Below are positions 6,642 to 14,300 of a stretch of DNA of 17,726 nucleotides, in pieces. The stretch comes from Lachnospiraceae bacterium (GTDB lineage Bacteria; Bacillota; Clostridia; Lachnospirales; Lachnospiraceae). Numbering within the stretch: the stretch's first letter is position 1; every line of letters starts with the position of its first letter. Below the pieces are notes generated by a model. That model did not search any database. It saw nothing but the letters and a program-made list of their open reading frames with translations, and had not been told where the DNA came from. Position numbers and translations under genes: made by a program. Where the stretch lies: contig DPJQ01000277.1 in NCBI GenBank assembly GCA_003542935.1, positions 1 through 17,726 of the forward strand, in the 5' to 3' direction.

Positions 6642-7283
6642 ATGCAGAAAAGATATTTTAGAAAAAGGAATCTTAAGCCCGTCAATCTGCAGATCTTCGC
6701 AGGTGAAGACGGCGCCGGGGCCGGAGACGGCAATGGCGGCGGCTCCGGAGGGGACGGCGGAGACGGGGATGGCGGAAAAAAAGGCGGTGAACCTGCCAGT
6801 TTTGACGATTTCCTGAAAGGCGAGGGCAACCAGGCGGAGTTTGACCGCAGAGTGCAGAAGGCCATAGACACGGCGGTAAAGAATGCCAGGGAGAAATGGC
6901 AGCTTATGACGGATGATAAAGTGTCGGAGGCTGAGAAACTGGCGAAGATGACCGAAAAGGAAAAGACAGACTATCTGCACCGGAAAAAGGAGAAGGAGCT
7001 GGCAGAACGGGAGGCCAGGATCACCCGGGCGGAGTTAAAAGCGGAGACCAGGAACACGCTGGCGGAAAAGAAACTGCCGGCGGAGCTGGCGGATGTCCTG
7101 AACTATACGGATGCGGACTCCTGTAAAAAGTCTATCGAAGCTGTGGAAAAAGCTTTCCAGGCTGCTGTGCAGGCAGCAGTAGAGGAAAAGCTGAAAGGCG
7201 GCAAACCGCCCAAGGGGGCACCGCAGGACGACGAGATCAAGAAACTGGAAGAACAGGTTTATAAGAACATGAAAGGATGGTAA
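6642..7283 (+). CDS. Capsid scaffold protein (DUF4355/gp20-like)
   Basis: Internal scaffold that guides prohead assembly and is removed before or during packaging. The 213-residue protein begins with a basic stretch and KPVNLQIFAGE, a form of the NLQLFA-type motif common at the N-terminus of Firmicutes phage scaffold and capsid proteins. A Gly/Asp-rich flexible region follows (about 24-50), then a long charged helix or coiled coil (about 65-140) and an Ala-rich helical C-terminal part ending KNMKGW. The frame is open from an ATG at 6606, but only the ATG at 6642 has a ribosome binding site (AAAGGA, 6 bases upstream) and gives the usual N-terminus. It is placed 4 bases before the capsid gene, the classic scaffold-capsid order. 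A separate protease gene is not seen. Confidence 0.88.
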   Translation: MQKRYFRKRNLKPVNLQIFAGEDGAGAGDGNGGGSGGDGGDGDGGKKGGEPASFDDFLKGEGNQAEFDRRVQKAIDTAVKNAREKWQLMTDDKVSEAEKLAKMTEKEKTDYLHRKKEKELAEREARITRAELKAETRNTLAEKKLPAELADVLNYTDADSCKKSIEAVEKAFQAAVQAAVEEKLKGGKPPKGAPQDDEIKKLEEQVYKNMKGW

Positions 7284-7287
7284 GTAA

Positions 7288-8232
7288 ATGGCGGGTATTA
7301 ATACTTTAGCAACAGCAACGGTTTTCCAGCAGCAGCTGGATAAACTGGCCGTGGAGGAGGCCGTAACGGGCTGGATGGATGCCAACGCGGGCCAGGTGCG
7401 CTATAACGGTGGCGCAGAAGTGAAGATCCCCAAAATGTCCGTACAGGGCATGGGGGATTATGACAGGGACAATGGTTACGCACAGGGCAGCGTGACCATG
7501 ACCTATGAGACCAGGACCATGACCCAGGACAGGGGCCGCAAGTTCCAGCTCGACCCGATGGATGTGGATGAGACGAATTTTGTCACTACCGCCTCGGCCG
7601 TGATGGGAGAGTTCCAGCGTACACAGGTGGTGCCGGAGATTGATGCTTACCGCATCTCCAAGATCGCCACGGAAGCTGAAACGGCAAAGAAAGCGGGTAT
7701 GATAGAGTACGGGTATACTCCCGGGGCTACGGGCACGTCCGCCCTGCGGAAAGCCAAAGAGGGCATCAAGGCCGTCCGCAACATGGGCTATAACGGCCCG
7801 CTGGTGATCCATGCGACACCGGACTTTATCCTGGAGCTGGAACTGGAGCTGGCCGGGAAGATCTCGGCGGTGACGTTTTCTAAAAGCGGGGTCGATACCA
7901 AGGTGCCGTCCGTTGATGACACCCCTATCCTGTCTACGCCGTCCAACCGCATGTATACGTCTATCACTATCTACGACGGTGCCACAAAAGGCCAGGAAGG
8001 GGGCGGGTATGCGAAGGGCACATCAGCTAAAAATGTTAATTTCCTGGTGCTGCCGAGGACAACGCCGATCGCCGTCACCAAACAGGACGTCATGCGCATC
8101 TTTGACCCGCTGACAAACCAGAAAGCAAACGCCTGGCAGATGGACTACCGCCGGTTCCATGACCTTTGGGTGCTGGACAATAAACTGGATTCCATCTATC
8201 TGAGCATCAAAGATCAGGCACCACAGGAGTGA
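7288..8232 (+). CDS. Major capsid protein (HK97-fold family)
   Basis: Main shell protein of the head. The 314 residues show the layout of scaffold-dependent HK97-fold capsid proteins of Firmicutes phages: a short N-terminal arm with VFQQQLDKLAVEEAVT, an extended-loop hairpin region (about 45-95, including KIPKMSVQGMGDYDRDNGY and KFQLDPMDVDET), then a long spine helix (about 100-128, ending RTQVVPEIDAYRISKIA), a peripheral domain with GYTPGATGTSALRKAKEGI, and a C-terminal beta-rich part. AAAGGA about 10 bases before the ATG supports the start. Codons are strongly biased and evenly used, as expected for an abundant product. Assignment rests on overall pattern and on position after the scaffold; no alignment was run. 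Confidence 0.9.
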   Translation: MAGINTLATATVFQQQLDKLAVEEAVTGWMDANAGQVRYNGGAEVKIPKMSVQGMGDYDRDNGYAQGSVTMTYETRTMTQDRGRKFQLDPMDVDETNFVTTASAVMGEFQRTQVVPEIDAYRISKIATEAETAKKAGMIEYGYTPGATGTSALRKAKEGIKAVRNMGYNGPLVIHATPDFILELELELAGKISAVTFSKSGVDTKVPSVDDTPILSTPSNRMYTSITIYDGATKGQEGGGYAKGTSAKNVNFLVLPRTTPIAVTKQDVMRIFDPLTNQKANAWQMDYRRFHDLWVLDNKLDSIYLSIKDQAPQE

Positions 8233-8238
8233 TGGCTT

Positions 8239-8532
8239 ATGCGGATGATCAGAGGCAATGTTGAGCGTATTGCGGAAACAAGAGAGCGGACGGCCAGGTT
8301 ACTGGCGGAAGGTTTTACAGAGATGCCCGAAGCTTCCGGTGGAGATCAGGGAGTGTCGGAAGCCGCCGGGCAGGCGCACCAGGACTCCGAAAACGAGCCT
8401 TTGGCGCCGGATGAGCAGATAGAAGCCATGGGAGTCCAAAAACTGCGCACCCTGGCGAAGAAACGTGGCCTTGGCAGCTGTTCCGGCCTGTCCCGGGAGC
8501 AGCTGGTGGCCGTCTTAAGGGAGAACGGGTAA
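8239..8532 (+). CDS. Small head-region protein with SAP-like C-terminal helices
   Basis: A 97-residue protein between the capsid and connector genes. Residues 1-30 form a charged segment (IRGNVERIAETRERTARLL, then AEGFTEM) of the kind seen in small proteins at this position in related phages. Residues 31-60 are acidic and probably disordered. Residues 66-96 (VQKLRTLAKKRGLGSCSG, then LSREQLVAVLRE) match the helix-loop-helix pattern of SAP or Rho-N-like nucleic-acid binding modules. AGGAG lies 9 bases before the ATG. It could be a head decoration, connector accessory or DNA-contacting protein; none is shown. The gene is real by position and tight spacing, since its stop touches the next start. 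Confidence 0.75.
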   Translation: MRMIRGNVERIAETRERTARLLAEGFTEMPEASGGDQGVSEAAGQAHQDSENEPLAPDEQIEAMGVQKLRTLAKKRGLGSCSGLSREQLVAVLRENG

Positions 8533-8862
8533 ATGGACGAGATTGAAAAATTGAAAATCATGACGGGGGAGGGGGATACGGATCTGCTCTCCCTTTTATA
8601 TGCGGATGCCGTAGAGTTTGTCCTGTCGTACACCAACCGTACTGTCCTGCCGGATGCCCTGAAAAAAACCGTCAGGGATCTGGCGGTGGTCGCCCTGAAC
8701 CGGATGGGCACCGAAGGGGAGTCCGGAAGGAGCGAAGGCGGGGAATCTTACAGCTTTGTAGATGCCCCGGGACATATTTACGGCGTATTGGACCGGTACA
8801 GGTTAGCGAGGGTGGGTGGATATGCGTTTGAAAAGAAGCCGGATGCGGGACTTTTACCATAG
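8533..8862 (+). CDS. Head-tail connector/adaptor protein (gp6-like, YqbG-type)
   Basis: Adaptor that sits under the portal ring and begins the connector. The 109-residue protein is mostly helical and carries the family's pattern: LYADAVEFVLSYTNR, then LPDALKKTVRDLAVVALNR, then GTEGESGRSEGGESYSF. The last stretch, an NR.G.EG followed by a Ser/Gly-rich segment, is typical of Phage_connect_1-type proteins. The ATG directly follows the TAA of the preceding gene, so translation is probably coupled. It overlaps the next gene by about 40 bases, with a different frame. Confidence 0.82.
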   Translation: MDEIEKLKIMTGEGDTDLLSLLYADAVEFVLSYTNRTVLPDALKKTVRDLAVVALNRMGTEGESGRSEGGESYSFVDAPGHIYGVLDRYRLARVGGYAFEKKPDAGLLP

Positions 8863-9199
8863 GGCTAGGATAGCGGGGAAGGACAAAGAGGGCGGCGTTT
8901 ATGAAGAGTATGCCCCGGCGATCCCGTTTAAAGGGGAAGCATGGCCCGCCGGGGGAAAGGTGCAGGCGGAGCAGTACGGTGAGCGGCTGGCGTATATCTA
9001 CAATGTGCGCCTGGAGGGCCGGTACGAGGCTGTCAGTACAGAGGATGGGAAGGTGCGCTATGAATTTCCCGGCACGGAACTGGCAGTCATGGAGGGGGAC
9101 GGCATCTGTCTGTTTGCCCGGGAAGACCAGAAGCCGGATTACCGGGTGGCGGCTATACGTCCCCACCGTTTTTTACGTCTGGAGGTGGAGAGGATATGA
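8822..9199 (+). CDS. Head closure / head-tail joining protein
   Basis: A 125-residue protein in the slot where SPP1 gp16-like stoppers occur, after the adaptor and before the gp10-like protein. It starts with a basic segment (MRLKRSRMRDFYHRAR) and is otherwise beta-rich, with EAWPAGGKVQAEQYGERL and YNVRLEGRYEA, which suits a small barrel. The C-terminal KPDYRVAAIRPHRFLRLEVE is also typical of such proteins. A GTG at 8816 in the same frame would add two residues, but GAGGGTGG fits the ATG at 8822 better. The overlap with the preceding gene and the ATGA overlap with the next indicate coupling. Named mainly by position. Confidence 0.72.
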   Translation: MRLKRSRMRDFYHRARIAGKDKEGGVYEEYAPAIPFKGEAWPAGGKVQAEQYGERLAYIYNVRLEGRYEAVSTEDGKVRYEFPGTELAVMEGDGICLFAREDQKPDYRVAAIRPHRFLRLEVERI

Positions 9200-9708
9200 T
9201 CATCGGACTGGATAAACTTGAAGCAAAATTAAATGATATTTCAGTTCAGGATCTGGAGCGGCCGACGGTTCAGGCGATCCTGCTTGTTCAGGCGGACGCG
9301 AAAAGCAATGTGAGCGTGGACAGCGGGGAACTGCGGGAATCGATCTATACAGATACCACTGTACACGGCGACCGGGTGGAGGCTGTGTGCTTCACCAATA
9401 AGGAGTGGGCGCAGTATGTTGAATTTGGCACCGGCCCTGTGGGCCGGGCAGAACACGCGGGCATTTCCCCGGAGGCTGCTGTGGCTTACACGCAGCAGCC
9501 CTGGTGGATCCATGAGAGCCAGGTGGACCGCGAGACGGCGGAGAAATACCATTGGGTTGCGATCGAGACGAAAGACGGCATCTTCTACCAGTGTTCCGGC
9601 CAGCCTGCGAGGCCCTATCTTTATCCGGCCATGAAAAACAATGCGGATAATATCCGTGACATTTTCGAATCCCATCTGACGGAGGTGATAAGGAGGAATA
9701 CCAGATGA
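9196..9708 (+). CDS. HK97 gp10-like head-tail component
   Basis: Tail-completion or neck protein of the HK97-gp10 family. The 170-residue protein has the family signature in the middle: VDSGELRESI (41-50), then a strand with the VEFGTGPVG motif (75-83), and a C-terminal GQPARPYLYPA that is also conserved. Between them is a Trp-rich insert (PWWIHESQ, about 102-109) longer than in compact members. The start overlaps the preceding stop as ATGA and is preceded by GGAGGTGG. The stop overlaps the next ATG in the same way. Confidence in the family is good; its exact place in the neck is inferred. Confidence 0.86.
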   Translation: MIIGLDKLEAKLNDISVQDLERPTVQAILLVQADAKSNVSVDSGELRESIYTDTTVHGDRVEAVCFTNKEWAQYVEFGTGPVGRAEHAGISPEAAVAYTQQPWWIHESQVDRETAEKYHWVAIETKDGIFYQCSGQPARPYLYPAMKNNADNIRDIFESHLTEVIRRNTR

Positions 9709-10064
9709 TCAATGTGAAGGATCAGATTTATGAGGCATTAAAGGCAAAACTGGACAATGTTACAGATGCCTATCCTACAGACTGGGCGGATCTTCCTGCA
9801 GTCCAGTACATGGAAGAGGAAAACAACGTGTCAGAATACACAGACAAGGAGGATAAGGCCTACTGCCGGTACCGTGTGGATATCTGGCATAGCCGCAGTA
9901 CATCGGCGGCGGCCCTGCTGGTGGATGAGGCGATAGCTGGGCTGGGGCTGAAAAGAACCCAGTGTGCGGATGTGGATGATCCCGGGGGCAGGCTGAAACA
10001 TAAAGTGATGCGCTATGAGATGATCATTGATGTGGAGACCCAGGAAGTCTACCACCGCAATTAA
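9705..10064 (+). CDS. Tail terminator/completion protein (gp17-like)
   Basis: Small protein that caps the tail tube and joins it to the head. The 119 residues follow the usual pattern: an N-terminal helix (VKDQIYEALKAKL), a strand region (LPAVQYMEEENNVSEYTD), YRVDIWHSRS, a central helix (SAAALLVDEAIAGLGL) and a last strand set (HKVMRYEMIIDVETQEVY). AAGGAGGA 7 bases upstream and the ATGA overlap support the start. Its position directly before the tail tube gene is what this family usually shows. No exact domain name is claimed. Confidence 0.78.
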   Translation: MINVKDQIYEALKAKLDNVTDAYPTDWADLPAVQYMEEENNVSEYTDKEDKAYCRYRVDIWHSRSTSAAALLVDEAIAGLGLKRTQCADVDDPGGRLKHKVMRYEMIIDVETQEVYHRN

Positions 10065-10083
10065 CGGAAAGGAGTGATACAGT

Positions 10084-10518
10084 ATGCTGGCAAACGGAGC
10101 AACACTGGGATATAAGAAAAAAGGTGACACTGCTGCATTTAAAGATCTGCCGGGGTTGAAAGAGATCCCGGATATGGGTGTGGATGCGGAGAAGGTGGAA
10201 AACACCTGTCTGACGGATAAAAATAAGAAGTATGAAAATGGGATCGGCGATATCGGGGATATGACGTATAAATTCAAGTACGACAACCGCGCGGCCGATT
10301 CCCCGTACCGCATCATGCGTGGTTTTGCCCAGAGCGGCGAGGTGCTGACGTTCCAGGATAAACTCAAGGACGGCACCACGACTGAGTTTGACGCCCAGGT
10401 ATCCGTAAAGCGTACAGGGGGCGGCGTGAACGGCGTGATCGAATTTGACCTGGCATTGTCTGTGCAGAGCAATTTTGACTACACGGATCCGACGGAAGGA
10501 ACACAGGAAGGAGAATAA
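10084..10518 (+). CDS. Major tail (tube) protein
   Basis: Repeating subunit of the tail tube. The 144-residue, beta-rich protein includes GATLGYKKKGDTAAFKDLPG and EIPDMGVDAEKVENTCL, then TDKNKKYENGIGDIGDM, a strand pattern typical of Firmicutes siphophage tube proteins. Later strands include EFDAQVSVKRTGGGVNG. GAAAGGAG lies about 10 bases before the ATG. It is followed with no gap by the tail chaperone gene, the standard order. It carries no C-terminal Ig-like domain, so it is a minimal tube protein. Confidence 0.87.
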   Translation: MLANGATLGYKKKGDTAAFKDLPGLKEIPDMGVDAEKVENTCLTDKNKKYENGIGDIGDMTYKFKYDNRAADSPYRIMRGFAQSGEVLTFQDKLKDGTTTEFDAQVSVKRTGGGVNGVIEFDLALSVQSNFDYTDPTEGTQEGE

Positions 10519-10974
10519 ATGAATAACGAATTTGAGAGCGGGCTTGACCAGGAGCTTGGATTTACCCGGGAGCAGGAAAAAGTTATCCCGATACAGGAGG
10601 AGAAACCCAGGAGGAAACCTTTCCATATCTGGGAAGCCGGGGACAAAGAATACCGGATGAAGCTGACCACCGGCATGATCTGTAAGTTGGAGGAGAAATT
10701 CCGCACAAACCTGTTGAATGTGATTTCTGCTGACGGTGTCCCGCCCCTGGGGCATATGCTGACCATTGCCCAGGGCGCCATGGCGCCCTGGTACCACAAT
10801 CTCTCCTATGCGGATGTGCAGCGGATCTTTGACACTTATGTAGATGAAGGCGGCAACCAGCTCAGCTTCTACTCGGATGTTATTATGGGGGTCATGGCGG
10901 TGTCTGGTTTTTTTACAGAAGCGCAGGCGAAGGAGATTGCGGAGAAAGTCAAACAAGACGATACGATGCTCTGA
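10519..10974 (+). CDS. Tail assembly chaperone, short form (gpG-like)
   Basis: Chaperone that loads the tape measure with tube subunits and is not in the finished tail. The 151-residue product has a charged N-terminus (1-35), then RKPFHIWEAGDKEYRMKL, TTGMICKLEEKFRTNLLNV, and helical stretches up to SGFFTEAQAKEIAEKVK. AAGGAG lies 5 bases before the ATG and the start directly follows the tube stop. The gene contains a slippery heptamer at 10908-10914 that leads into the extended form, and a 22-bp palindrome at 10770-10791. As in lambda G/GT, most ribosomes should read to the stop at 10972. Confidence 0.88.
   Translation: MNNEFESGLDQELGFTREQEKVIPIQEEKPRRKPFHIWEAGDKEYRMKLTTGMICKLEEKFRTNLLNVISADGVPPLGHMLTIAQGAMAPWYHNLSYADVQRIFDTYVDEGGNQLSFYSDVIMGVMAVSGFFTEAQAKEIAEKVKQDDTML
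10770..10791. repeat. Perfect 22-bp palindrome in the tail chaperone gene
   Basis: The left arm CCAGGGCGCCA at 10770-10780 is followed at once by its exact reverse complement at 10781-10791. The sequence is in frame as AQGAMAPW. In RNA it can form a nine-pair stem closed by CATG. An 11-base arm match without spacer is rare by chance in a window of this size. It lies 117 bases before the slippery heptamer, too far upstream to be a usual frameshift stimulator. Confidence 0.65.
10908..10914 (+). promoter_or_regulatory. Slippery heptamer T_TTT_TTT for -1 frameshifting
   Basis: Seven T follow GG, in the reading phase GGT TTT TTT ACA of the short chaperone, so both Phe tRNAs can re-pair after a one-base back slip. 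The new frame is the one that encodes the conserved gpT-like part (YDALISCDISRLYEAALDAG). It is open from upstream of this site to 11345. No strong stimulating structure is evident directly after it. Confidence 0.7.
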
Positions 10975-11345
10975 TCTCCTGTGATATAAGCCGCCTGTAT
11001 GAGGCAGCCCTGGATGCAGGCATGGATATCCAGGTCTTCTGGGACAGTTCGCTGTATGAAGTCAATGACTATATGGAGAGCCGGCAGAGGGTAAAAACCA
11101 CCGAAAAACGGGAAGCCGTGCTGGATATGTTTATGCTGGCGAATATCATAGCGGAGAGGGACCCACTGACAGACAAAGAAAAGGGCAGACTGTCCTGCCC
11201 TTGGGATTATTACCCGCAGCTCTTTGCCGGGGATAAACGCAGGGTGGAGCAGGACAATGCTGAACGCGAGTTTGAGGAATACAAGGAAAAAAGGCGGCGG
11301 GCTTTTACGGCCCATAATCGCCAGAGAGGGGGCTGTGGCCTATGA
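10914..11345 (+). CDS. Frameshift extension of the tail chaperone (gpGT-like)
   Basis: Second half of the long chaperone form. After a -1 slip at the T run, translation gives 132 residues of the short form followed by 143 residues from this frame, about 275 in all (whole product 10519-11345). The extension begins YRSAGEGD and includes RRYDALISCDISRLYEA, then MDIQVFWDSSLYEVNDYME, PWDYYPQLF and a basic Arg-rich end. The GT form is thought to bridge tube subunits and the tape measure. An internal ATG at 11022 exists but has only a poor ribosome binding site and would omit the conserved RRYDALISC part, so frameshifting is preferred. The stop overlaps the tape measure start (ATGA). Confidence 0.8.
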   Translation, partial: YRSAGEGDCGESQTRRYDALISCDISRLYEAALDAGMDIQVFWDSSLYEVNDYMESRQRVKTTEKREAVLDMFMLANIIAERDPLTDKEKGRLSCPWDYYPQLFAGDKRRVEQDNAEREFEEYKEKRRRAFTAHNRQRGGCGL

Positions 11346-14300
11346 AAACACTGGAGACGATCCGGGTAGTGCTGGAAGCCACGTCTGGGCCGTTGAAAAA
11401 AGAGATCCGGAAAGTCAGGGAAGAAATGAGGGCCTGTACAAAGGATGTGGATGCCCAGATGGACAAGGCTTCCGAGTCGATAGAGAAGGCCCAGGCACCG
11501 GTTAAAGGGGTCACGGGCGCCATACAGGAAATGAACCGGAAGATCCGGGAGTTCTCAGACCAGGCGGCCCTGGATGCGGGGATCAAAAAGTACTCGGACA
11601 ATTACTTGGAGCTCCGGGACAAGATCGATGATACGGGACGGCATATCGACAGCCTGAAAAAGAAAGCGGACCAGCTATCGGATGCAGATAAATTTGAATT
11701 GTCACAGGAGTATAAAGATTTGGACAGATCAATTGCTGATGCTGAAAAATCCATGGAAAAGCTGGAAGCACAGAAACAGAAGATGGAGCAGTCCGGAAAG
11801 GCTTACGAATTTACGGAAGAATATCAGGCTGTATCAGACCAGATGGAGCAAGTCAGAGAAAAACTTGATAGTCTGGTTGCGAAGCAGAAAAAATGGGATT
11901 CTTATGGCGTGGGTTCTGATGCAGAGTCTTACAAAACGCTTCAAAAAAATATTCAGGATACGATCCGGGAATTTCAATACCTGGAAGGTGAGATGGATTA
12001 CCTGAAAGAAAACGGAGAGGATAAGATTCCTACAGCTGGATTCAAGGAGCTGACTGCCGCAATTGAAGAAGCGAAAGGGCAGGTATCGCAGTATCAGGAA
12101 AAGAAAAAGCAGATGGAGTCTGACGGCACCCATATGGTGGAATCCCGTAAGTGGAAAAATATCACAAGCTCGATCAATGAAGCGATTTCCAGGAATCAGG
12201 CATATAAAGAACAGGCTGCCGGACAGATTTCTTCCGGTGCCGCCTATGTGCCTGTGAATGAGGGGTTCAGCTCCGGCAGTAAGATCCAGGAGATGGCGGC
12301 TGTGGTAAAAGCCGGGGCGGGTGCAGTGGGCCCTGCGCTATCCCAGATGAAGAACCGGATGGCCGGTGTGATCAAGGAGATCCCTCTGATCGGCCGCTTC
12401 GTAACAGAGTCTTCCTATCTGGCCCAAAAAGGGTTTTCACTGGCAGCTTTCGCGGCTTCCAAAATGGGGGCCGGTATTAAACGGGCGGGCGGTGCAGCCG
12501 CTTCACTGATTCAGCGTTTTGTTTCCGGTATCCCTGTGGTACGTCGCTTTACAAGTGCGGCGAAAGGCGCAGGAGGATCAGGCCAGAAGCTGGGGAACAT
12601 ATTTAAGACTATAGGCATGACAGCCCGGTTTATGTTTGCCAGTTTTGTGATCCAGGGTGCTTTAAACGGCGCAAAAGAAGGATTCAACAACCTGAGTCAG
12701 TACAGCGCAGAGACAAACCGTAACCTGTCCGCCCTGATGTCCGGCCTTACCCAGCTGAAGAACAGCCTGGCGGCCGCTTTTGAGCCGATCCTGTCTGTGG
12801 TGACGCCGATCCTCAGTCAGCTGATTGATTACCTGGTGGGGGCTTCCAATGCCCTGGCTCAGTTTTTTGCCGCGCTGACCGGGAAGAGCAGTTATACCGT
12901 GGCGAAGCGGGTGAATGCCGATTACGCGGCAAGTCTGGATAAAACAGCGGGCTCTGCCGACGGGGCCAATAAAGCTGCTAAAGACCTGAAACGGACCCTC
13001 CTCGGGTTCGATGAGGTGAATAAGCTGGGGGATGATTCCTCCGGTTTCGGCAGCTCCGGCAGCGGTGGAGGCGGGGCAGGCACAAACGGAGCGGATATGT
13101 TCACCACAGAGACGGTGAACAGCCAGTTTGCCGATTTTGCCAAGATGGTAAAGGAAGCCTGGGAAAAGGCGGATTTTACCGAGATCGGTACGATTGTCGG
13201 GGCGAAGCTGAAAAATGCCCTGGATAGTATCCCTTGGGACGGGATCAAGGCAGGGGCAGAGAAAATTGCCAAGTCTACGGCCACTTTCATCAACGGTTTT
13301 TTTGCAACTCCGGGATTGTTTGACTCCATTGGAAGGACTGTCGGAGAAGGCATAAATACAGGGCTGGTTCTGGCCAATACATTTTTAGAGGCTGTGGACT
13401 GGGATCAGATCGGGAAGTCCATTGCCACAGGCCTAAACTCTGCCGTAAATACAGTTGACTGGAAAAGTGTTGGGAACCTTCTGAAAAACCATCTTAATGC
13501 CCTGGTAGATGTGATATACAGTTTCTCCGGTACGTTTGATTTCAAGAATTTCGGGGACAGCATTGGCACGGCGCTAACCTCAGCGGTCACAGGTATCAAA
13601 TGGTCTAAAGGCGGCGAAGGGTTGGGAAAACTTGCCACGGGGCTGTTTGACGCATTAGACGGGGTATTAAAAGGCACTGACTGGAAAGCCTTGGGAAAAG
13701 GCGTTACAACGGCTATATCCGGGTTTTTTGCAGAATTTAAATGGTCATCCGTAAGCTCTACTCTATCACATCTGTTTTCCGGCTTACTTGATACTCTAAG
13801 CGGCCTGATACAGGGCGTAAACTGGCGAGAACTACCTACTTACATAGTTGACTCCATCGTGAGTTTTATTACCGGGTTTGACTATAAAACAGCTCTGAAA
13901 AGCTTTGGTACTTTGGTTGCTTCAGCGTTAAAAGCGGGTCTTGACTTGGTAAAGGGTCTCGGCGATCTTGGCGCAAACTTGATAGAAGGAATTTTAAACG
14001 GCGGTGCCGATGTGATCATAGGTATCCCGAAATGGATCAAGAACAATATATTTGGGCCATTCATTGATGGCTTTAAATCTGTTTTTGGTATTCACAGCCC
14101 CGCAAAAAATGAACAGATTGTCGGTCTCGGCACAAACATTATGGCCGGCATTTTAAATGGAATTACAGGCGCACTCGGCAATCTCGGAAGCTGGGTAAAA
14201 ACAAATGTGTTCGATAAGATCCAGGGCGCGTTTAGCAAAGCGGGGGATTTTGTTTTGGGAGTCGGTGCAAAGGTATCAACTACGGCCCAGGACTTGTGGA

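Noticed and set aside
6452..6661. 69-residue plus-strand frame over the gap and scaffold start
   Set aside because: It overlaps the scaffold start in another frame, lacks a ribosome binding site, and has a composition dictated by the hairpin DNA.
10024..10956. 310-residue open frame on the minus strand opposite the tail tube and chaperone genes
   Set aside because: It covers well-supported plus-strand genes with conserved families and tight spacing, has a His/Phe/Leu-rich composition typical of a shadow frame, and no neighbour shares its strand.
11022..11345. Independent 107-residue gene starting at the internal ATG
   Set aside because: The conserved part of the second chaperone half begins upstream of this ATG, the ribosome binding site is poor, and a phase-correct slippery site exists, so it is treated as part of the frameshift product.
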